From Chrysomallon squamiferum (lineage: Eukaryota > Mollusca > Gastropoda > Neomphalida > Peltospiridae): DNA of 27,500 nt. The position numbers and the translations under genes are program-made. The stretch is from NCBI GenBank assembly GCA_012295275.1, contig CM022675.1, positions 8,472,693 to 8,500,192 on the forward strand, read 5' to 3'. Shown here in pieces: positions 21,753 through 27,500 of this stretch. How positions within the stretch are numbered: the first letter of the stretch is position 1; each line of letters opens with the position of its first letter. Under the pieces are notes generated by a model. That model saw only the letters and a list, made by a program, of their open reading frames with translations, searched no databases and was not told where the DNA came from.

Positions 21753-22166
21753 ATACATGTGTTCGTGTTCGTGCTCGAGCATGAGGTGTAATAATTTGTT
21801 TATCTCCCGATCTGATATGGGGGGGGGGTAGGAACGTTTTTTTTAAAGATATATATCGCCCGAGTTAGATCGTTTTTTTTTTTTAATGAATGTAATGTTG
21901 GGGGGGGGGTTAGAATGCATGTCATTGCTGATGGATGACAGGTTCCTGGATCATATTCTTCTTGATGAACTCAGAAAATAAATGTGCCGTTCCAGCCACT
22001 GCTCTGTTTTGGCGTGTTTTTCGTTAACCTTTTCTTTACGATAAGCTCATATATCCACTAAACTTTTTTTTTTTACCCCCACTGTCTTAAAGAAAAAAAT
22101 GTTCATGTTGCTGAGAGAAGTGGACCTTACTAGAGACTCTCCCCAACACTGTATCAGCAGAGTTGG

Positions 22167-22182
22167 TGCTGCCATCTGTGGG
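22167..22182 (-). promoter_or_regulatory. CTCF-like motif
   Basis: The minus strand reads CCCACAGATGGCAGCA and matches about 14 of 16 positions of the CTCF core CCASYAGRKGGCRSYV. The flanking 50 bp are about 50% GC in an AT-rich neighbourhood. A chance match in 27 kb is possible. The position, a few hundred bases upstream of the candidate minus-strand promoter, is a common one for such sites. Confidence 0.3.
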
Positions 22183-22257
22183 GAGGAAGTGAAACTACTA
22201 AAATTGTTGATTTTGCCAGAAATTTAATTAATTACTCAGCGAAAGAGTTAAAAGATT

Positions 22258-22490
22258 CCTTGCCGTTTGTTGTTAAAAGTAGCCTACTGCTGAAGATGGG
22301 TTTGTGAGGTTATGATTGGACTTTGTCCTTGCTGTTTGTTAAATAAAAGGAGCCTGTTGCTGTTATGGGTTCTTAGAACTCTGTATTTGGTGTGTCAAAG
22401 GTCTTTGTTATGTCTTCTCATGTTTATAAGAAGTTAAATCTAAAAGAACTCTTGCTCCTTGCTGAAAAGTGTAAGCCTATGGTATGGAAA
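22258..22490 (+). repeat. ~68-bp diverged repeat, two to three copies
   Basis: CCTTGCCGTTTGTTGTTAAAAGTAGCCTACTGCTG-type sequence at 22259 recurs at about 22327 as CCTTGCTGTTTGTT...AGGAGCCTGTTGCTG. A third, decayed copy (CTCCTTGCTGAAAAG...AAGCCTATGG) lies at 22455-22482. Confidence 0.55.
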
Positions 22491-22555
22491 AGAGTTAATT
22501 TTTTTCTCTCAGATGATTATTATCATAGAAAGTGATTTTAGAAGAGAAAAGAAAA

Positions 22556-23574
22556 AATGAAAAGTTCACACTATCCTTTAAAACAGCTATCCCATAATCC
22601 TCTTCTTCAGACAACATTCTTGTCTGTCTATTAAATTATCTTCAAGGAATGAACGAAAGAAGAAAAAGTAATAACAAATGAAAAGACATTTTAGAAAGCC
22701 ATTTAAATGAAAAATCCCACAATTCCCTTCATCATTTATTCAAATAATTTTCACTTTTATCTAATTTTCTTAAAGAGAATTTTTTTTTTTTTTTTTTTTT
22801 TTTTTTTGGTTGTAGCTCTTTAAAAGACATATCCCATAATTCATTTCTCCACAAAACATCTTCACACAACCAATCAGTTCTGACTTCTTATTACTGGTAA
22901 ATTGTCTTCACAAATAAAAAAAAATTAAAAAAGAAGAAGAAGAAGAAGAAAAAAAGGAAAAAAGAAAAGAAGAAACAAAAAAGAAAAGAAGAAAGAAAAA
23001 AGAAAAGATGACAGAAAGGAAAAAACGAAAAGAAGGAAGAAAAGAAAAAAGAAATGCTAGACATTCAAAGCAGATATCCCATAATTCTCCTCTGCAGACA
23101 ACATTTCTATGTAATCAAATAATTTCCACTTGTTATTGAACTGTCTTGAAGACAGAATGAAAAACTAGCAAAGAAATAAAAAGGAAAGAAGAAAATGGTT
23201 CTTTCACAGACACCATTTTAAAAAAAAAAAACTGTCCCATAATTCTCTGTTTCAGACATTTCTCCATAATCAAAAAAATTCTCACATAATCCACTTGTCT
23301 CAAAGAAAGAAAGAAAGAAAGAAAGAAAGAAGGAAAAAAAGAATGAGGTGAAGAAAAAAGAAGAAAAGAAAGAAAAATTAACACTGGCACTTTAAAATAG
23401 ATATCCCATAATTCCCCTTTCCAGACATTTCCACTTAACTCAATAATCCAATGTTCTTTTTAAATTATCTTCAAAAAAAAAAAGAAAAAAAGAGAGAGAC
23501 ATAAAAGAATGAAAAAAAGAAACAAAATGAACATTATAATCAAGAAAGAAAGAAAGAAGAAAAAAGAAAGAAAG

Positions 23575-23619
<45 letters not shown>

Positions 23620-23800
23620 AAAAATGTTCATTACAGACAAAAAAAAAAAAAAAAGAAAAAATATAAAACAAGGAATTTTTTTTTTTTTTTTTTCAGCTGT
23701 GGCCCTTTAAGAGAAATATCCCATAATTCATTTCTGCAGCTGAGATCCCCACCTAACAGAATGATTCCACCACTTAATCCATCTGTCTTCAAATAGAAAC
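22556..23800 (+). repeat. seven-copy array of a ~105-bp core separated by purine tracts
   Basis: Each core has CTTTAAAA-like sequence, then TATCCCATAATTC, then CTnCAGACAACATTTC-like sequence, then TGTCTTCAAA-like sequence. The ATCCCATAATTC word or its variant starts at about 22589, 22714, 22831, 23076, 23234, 23403 and 23718. Between cores lie AAAG/poly-A tracts of 10 to about 200 bp, which explains steps of 117-315 bp. Two cores (22831 and 23718) are preceded by long poly-T. The cores are clearly homologous, while the spacers have slipped independently. Confidence 0.8.
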
Positions 23801-23950
23801 AAAAATTTACAAATCATTCAGACAATTATCACCACTAATAAAAAAATCTCGAGGCAACAGAAAATACATCAGTTCACAACATTTCAAATACACACACTAA
23901 GCTGTAAGTGCTATGGGGAACATGTTACTATAATCCATTGGTTAGTTTAT
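23801..23950. other. single-copy sequence
   Basis: No gene seen. Confidence 0.4.
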
Positions 23951-23976
23951 TAGTATTTCAAATAAGAACAGTAAAT

Positions 23977-24315
23977 CATGTATGTGTGTGTGTATGTATG
24001 TATGTATGTATGTATATATGTATGTATGTATGTATGTATAAATATATATATCATGTATATGTATGTATGTATGTGTGTATAAATGTATGTATGTATGTAT
24101 GTATAAATGTATGTATGTATGTATGTATGTATAAATGTATGTATGTATGTATGTATGCATGTATGTATGTATGTATGTGTAAATGTATGTATGTACTTAT
24201 GTGGATGAGATTATATATGTATGTATGTATGTATGTTTGTATATATGTGTGTGTATGTATGTATGTATGTATGTATGTATGTATGTATGTATGTATAAAT
24301 CTATGTGTGTATGTA
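23977..24315 (+). repeat. (TATG)n array
   Basis: About 340 bp of TATG with TAAATG, TGTG and TATA variants. ATAAATGTATG recurs at irregular points. Confidence 0.95.
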
Positions 24316-24324
24316 TAATGGATT

Positions 24325-24388
24325 CAGGATGTAGCTTAATGGTTAAAATGTTAGTGTCACGTATTTCAAATAAAAAAACAGTTAATTC
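24325..24388 (+). repeat. tRNA-SINE-like fragment (A-box/B-box remnant)
   Basis: TAGCTTAATGGTTAAAATG at 24332-24350 fits a pol III A box of the TRGCnnARTGG type. TTTCAAAT at 24364-24371 resembles a B box but lies about 13 bases closer than in a tRNA. A decayed sister sequence, GGTTAGTTTATTAGTATTTCAAAT, ends at 23962. It is not an intact tRNA. It could be a truncated tRNA-derived SINE head or chance. Confidence 0.35.
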
Positions 24389-24669
24389 TTCCTAATCTAA
24401 TTCTAGACCAATTAGATCTCCATTTTGTCTGTGTTCTTTTTTTTCCCCATCAACAAGTTTTACATTTCTCTTCCATTTTTAGCTGAGAAAATGTAATAGA
24501 AAAAATAATAATAATAATAAAAACAAAATTAAAAAAATAAATTTAATTTCTTTTTAAATTAATCTTTTAAAAGGATTTCCTGAGTGTTCACACTTAGCAG
24601 TTAGCAAATACAAGATTAATTTAAGCATTTGGCAAATGGGAAATGCTCTCACATCAAAAACTGTAACAA

Positions 24670-24705
<36 letters not shown>

Positions 24706-24840
24706 CATTTTATTCTTTCTCTCCTGCATTCCATTAATAAATGTGTACAACACTTAAACACGACATTATGAGGATCTAATTCGAAAACAAATTTATATCA
24801 ATTAACTTGTCCCAATCTGCATCAACGGTATTGATTGAGT
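24389..24840. other. AT-rich sequence with a poly-T tract
   Basis: Poly-T at 24672-24705. Otherwise unique, with no gene seen. Confidence 0.45.
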
Positions 24841-25110
24841 GCAGGAGTCAAAAACATTACAGCCCAAAACCAGCCAATCATTGGTCAGGACACATCAATC
24901 ATGGTGCTGATTGGTCGGATGGCATGCTACGCAATTTGCATGTTAATTAGCCAATCACTTCGCACGATAATGGTCACATAGATGTCATTAATTTATGGAA
25001 AATGAGGTCAAAGGGTTTTGAAGGGTTTTACAAATCTGTTAATAAACGCTGCAGTTAATGCATTTTGCTTAATATCTGAGATGAAAATGGCTGTTTGGTG
25101 AAAATAAATT
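24840..25110. promoter_or_regulatory. candidate conserved non-coding element (POU octamer, homeodomain, CCAAT cluster)
   Basis: This is a repeat-free stretch between a poly-T tract and a CATA/TA array. It holds CCAATCATTGG at 24874-24884 (two opposed CCAAT boxes), ATTGG at 24910-24914 and CCAAT at 24951-24955. A perfect POU octamer ATTTGCAT lies at 24934-24941, followed by TTAATTAG at 24943-24950 (homeodomain core) only one base away. A DR1-like AGGTCA A AGGGTT lies at 25005-25017. Such packing is typical of developmental enhancers. A 75-codon frame crosses it on the minus strand (25008-25235), but its product resembles nothing I know. Confidence 0.4.
24934..24950 (+). promoter_or_regulatory. 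POU octamer next to a homeodomain core
   Basis: ATTTGCAT (24934-24941) matches the POU octamer exactly on one strand. It is followed after one base by TTAATTAG (24943-24950), and the next base starts a CCAAT box. Close spacing of three unrelated site types argues against chance more than any one site would. Confidence 0.4.
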
Positions 25111-25344
25111 AAGTCATGGACTGGTTGTGATCCCATGATCCTCTTATTTGTATTCGCAGCAGTTGTAAGGAAAAATCGTTTCAGAGACTGTAATTGGTGT
25201 GAAATCTCTGCAGATGATGCTGTTAAATAAAACACTTTATTTCGAAAAAATTGTCAGTTATGAGGTTTATGCTCTTTAGAGAGCTGTTTTTTTGCAACAA
25301 AGTGGTAGAACTGTAATAAATTAATATACAGGCAGACAAAATTG
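25111..25344. other. single-copy sequence right of the CCAAT/POU element
   Basis: Moderate GC and no repeats. Part of an unrecognised minus-strand frame crosses it. Confidence 0.35.
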
Positions 25345-25345
25345 C

Positions 25346-25378
<33 letters not shown>

Positions 25379-25675
25379 GAATAAATATACACAGATACAC
25401 ATATATACATACATATAGACACATATAAATATATATATATATATATCCATATATATATTTATATATACATACATATACACACATATAAATATAAATATAT
25501 ACATACATACATACACACATACACACACACACATATGTACATACACACACATACATACATATACATACACACATACATATATATATATATATAAACCTTC
25601 ACACACACACACACACACATATATACACAAAATATACAAACATAATATATATATATATATATACACACACAATAA
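25345..25675 (+). repeat. CATA/TA/CA composite microsatellite
   Basis: CATA runs at 25349-25375 and elsewhere, (TA)n at about 25430-25445, 25577-25592 and 25644-25662, and (CA)n at 25600-25619. Confidence 0.9.
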
Positions 25676-26535
25676 ATCTGTCCATTTTCATCAACATATT
25701 ATATACATTTCCACTTCTGTCCCAATATAATAAGTCCCAGTTGGAACTGGAAAATTCCTCCAAGACCACAAACAAGACTAGATCCAATGAACCTGACCAT
25801 CACAGGCTAACAACCCATTCACCCATATTTGTGATAACCTTATCAAAATGTTTCATTCTTATCACAATATACTTTTTACTCCTTAGATCTCTATATTTCA
25901 AAGACAGAAACCACTATAAAGTTCACATATATACTGAGCAAAATAAACAACAACAAACAGGGATCACAAAATATATGTTAATGATTTTGTTGTGGTACTT
26001 TATTTTTCTTTAAATAAAAACTAAAATACATATAAACACTCAGATTTACAGACACACACACATACATACTTATACACTTATCTATTTGTTATCTTTAAAA
26101 ACAAGACAGACAGACACACAGACAAAGAGGCAGAAATATAAATATTGCTGACAAAACAATATAAAAAAACATAAAAATAGAAAATTTCCCATATCCACTG
26201 AATAAATACTACATTTCCTTGCATTAAAAATATTACAAAGTCCTTAACCTTTCTGCTCAGTATATTTTCCAAGCCAGCAATAGAGATGTATATAAAAAAA
26301 CACACTAAGTAAACAGTTATTTATTAGTGATATATCTGTTACAATATACTGTACAGAACAAGATGCTATCATCCCCACCCACAGCTTAATCTGCATCCCT
26401 GGAAGTCTGGTAAATAAACTCAATATACTCCAACAGGGAGGTAGATATAACAAATGTCAAAGGTCAAGTAAGGTTATGGCTACTTAAAATGACATTAAAA
26501 GAATGTTCGTGTTAGTAGAGTCTAAGACAGAGGAG
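25676..26535. other. AT-rich single-copy sequence
   Basis: Short CATA/GACA patches at 26040-26130. A DR1-like ATGTCA A AGGTCA lies at 26454-26466. Open frames here are unrecognised. Confidence 0.4.
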
Positions 26536-26632
26536 TTTTTTTTTTTTTTTTTTGGCTGAAAATGTATCACAATATGTGTGTGTGTGTGTGTTCTTATATA
26601 TTTATGTATGTGTCTATATGTGTGTGTATGTT
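26536..26632 (+). repeat. poly-T and (GT)n
   Basis: Poly-T at 26536-26553 and GT/GTAT at 26574-26632. Confidence 0.85.
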
Positions 26633-26659
26633 TGTTATTCAAATAATGATTATATAACA

Positions 26660-26990
26660 GTTTTACAATTTCAGCACTGATGATATGATTATTGTTATTG
26701 TGGTTGCTAGTTACTGTTATTCTTGTTATTAATATGTGTTTACTTATTCTATTTAATTATTTTATATTCATTTATATTATTATTAATATTTAATTAATTA
26801 AACTTCAGTTTTTAGTTTTATTTATTATTTATTTATTCCAAGATGGTTTGCATAGTAATAAGAAATTAAGAAAAACAAAAAAGTAAATAAAGAAAAGAAA
26901 ATATAGCAATAAATTTTTCATTTGTTTTATTTTATTTTATTTTATTTTATTTTATTTTATTTTACATTATTTTATTTATTTATTTTTATT
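26660..26990 (+). repeat. TTA/TTG/TTTA-rich tract and (TTTTA)n
   Basis: GTTATTG and TTATTAATATG words as in the 14.7-kb tract, then (TTTTA)n at about 26924-26965. Confidence 0.75.
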
Positions 26991-27500
26991 CTTTTAGCCT
27001 TTATTATTTATTCATTTTTAAAATTTTTATTAACATATTTTATTTTACTTTATATATAAAAAAAACAAAAAAACAAAAACAGATATGAAACTAAACTATC
27101 AACTAGCTTTACTCATTACATAATTTCAGCACTCATGAAACTCTTCAACAACAACAAAAAAAAACAAAAAAAACACAAAACCTCCAGAAACAAATCAATA
27201 CAATGATACTTTAACAATGTGACCCTTTAGAGGTCAAGCCTATTCAACAACCACAGTAATAAGTGCAAGACTGATCACACTTCAGCGTATTCATGGGCAG
27301 ATATTTCATTCAGTATTCATAACAATGTCAGAAAGATTACAGTAATTTGTGCACCGTGCATGATTCTTGTCTATAATTATCACTCATTTTGTTGCCATGG
27401 ACAGTTATCTCAGTGTGACTTGATTTGCTTTTTCTTTAAAATATCTATTTTTTTGTTAATTTAAATTCATTTCTTTGTCGCCATGAATGACAATCTTTTA
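26991..27500. other. AT-rich sequence, A-rich then single-copy
   Basis: A-rich to about 27180. Then unique sequence with an everted receptor half-site pair at 27220-27236 (TGACCC, five bases, AGGTCA). Two TTGCCATGG/GTCGCCATGAA-like words near 27390 and 27478 may be a truncated ~88-bp repeat. Confidence 0.4.

Larger units (their letters stand above)
21440..21990 (-). promoter_or_regulatory. candidate CpG-bearing promoter and non-coding first exon
   Basis: From about 21650 to 21870 the sequence is GC-richer and holds about a dozen CpGs in otherwise CpG-poor DNA. On the minus strand 21752-21743 reads CCCATCATGC inside TATCCCATCATGCTTTGCC, close to the Staf/ZNF143 promoter element (CCCAnMATGC core). 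Downstream on that strand comes a (GA)n tract that ends GAGAG|GTGAGG at 21554/21553, a good splice donor, with a second one (GAG|GTAAC) five bases on. A leader exon joined to the acceptor at 13576 would make an ~8-kb 5' intron. The motifs are seen directly; promoter function and the link to the 13.4-kb exon are inference. It could equally serve a gene to the right. Confidence 0.3.

Noticed and set aside
24325-24388. Functional tRNA gene
   Set aside because: A-box to B-box spacing is about 13 bases short, no acceptor-stem pairing was seen, and the B box is degenerate.
25008-25235. 75-codon minus-strand frame across the CCAAT/POU element
   Set aside because: Unrecognised product and no splice context; conserved non-coding DNA explains it better.

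Overview
This window looks like non-coding DNA (introns or intergenic sequence) from a large, AT-rich animal genome. It has no bacterial or viral gene organisation, no rRNA or intact tRNA, and no recognisable transposon protein. The extreme load of simple repeats ((GA)n, (CA)n, (TATG)n, (TTA)n, poly-A/T), together with older degenerate tandem repeats, fits a mollusc and most likely a cephalopod. That assignment is inference from repeat texture only. Nearly all long open frames here are simple repeats read as protein (Glu-Arg, Ser-Leu, Ile, Tyr, Cys-Val or Thr-His runs) and are not genes.

The one gene piece I can support is a small GC-richer island on the minus strand at 13405-13575. It has a 3' splice site, a short leader with an in-frame stop, an ATG in good context, a classic secretory signal peptide and a 5' splice site. 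It reads as the first coding exon of a secreted or membrane protein. The gene would run leftward, so 1-13404 would be part of its first coding intron. A CpG-bearing segment at about 21.55-21.99 kb, with a Staf/ZNF143-like site next to a (CT)n tract that ends in a good minus-strand donor, is a candidate promoter and non-coding first exon about 8 kb upstream. That link is inference.

Layout: 0.4-1.3 kb, irregular array of an AAAAGAATAACATATGTGG-type motif. 2.1-2.6 kb, 41-bp minisatellite. 3.2-3.4 and 5.5-5.7 kb, pyrimidine tracts. 4.1-5.0 kb, GGAT/GAAT and TGTGCAAAATAT-type arrays. 6.4-6.8 kb, CA/TA then (GA)n. 7.4-8.3 kb, 100-119 bp tandem array. 8.3-8.6 kb, unique island. 8.5-10.1 kb, local duplications and GA/CT tracts. 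10.2-10.4 kb, 71-bp duplication with a dyad. 10.5-12.2 kb, GT, AAT, TTA and GA arrays. 12.7-13.4 kb, TA, TATG and GAT arrays. 13.4-13.6 kb, the exon. 13.7-15.1 kb, CT, TTG/TTA, ATC and GT arrays. 15.2-15.7 kb, unique island. 15.76-16.15 kb, cryptic ~32-bp tandem repeat. 16.6-16.9 kb, motif-dense candidate regulatory module with a perfect DR1. 17.1-19.3 kb, CA/TATG/TTA/ATC arrays. 20.1-21.6 kb, more arrays. 21.4-22.2 kb, promoter-like segment with a CTCF-like site. 22.56-23.80 kb, seven copies of a ~105-bp core separated by purine tracts. 23.98-24.39 kb, a (TATG)n array between two copies of a tRNA-SINE-like sequence. 24.8-25.1 kb, unique element with CCAAT boxes, a perfect POU octamer and homeodomain cores. 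25.3-27.5 kb, simple repeats and AT-rich sequence.

If the gene model is right, the picture is a secreted-protein locus on the minus strand, with a long repeat-filled intron and several candidate enhancers in the 5' intron and upstream of the promoter.
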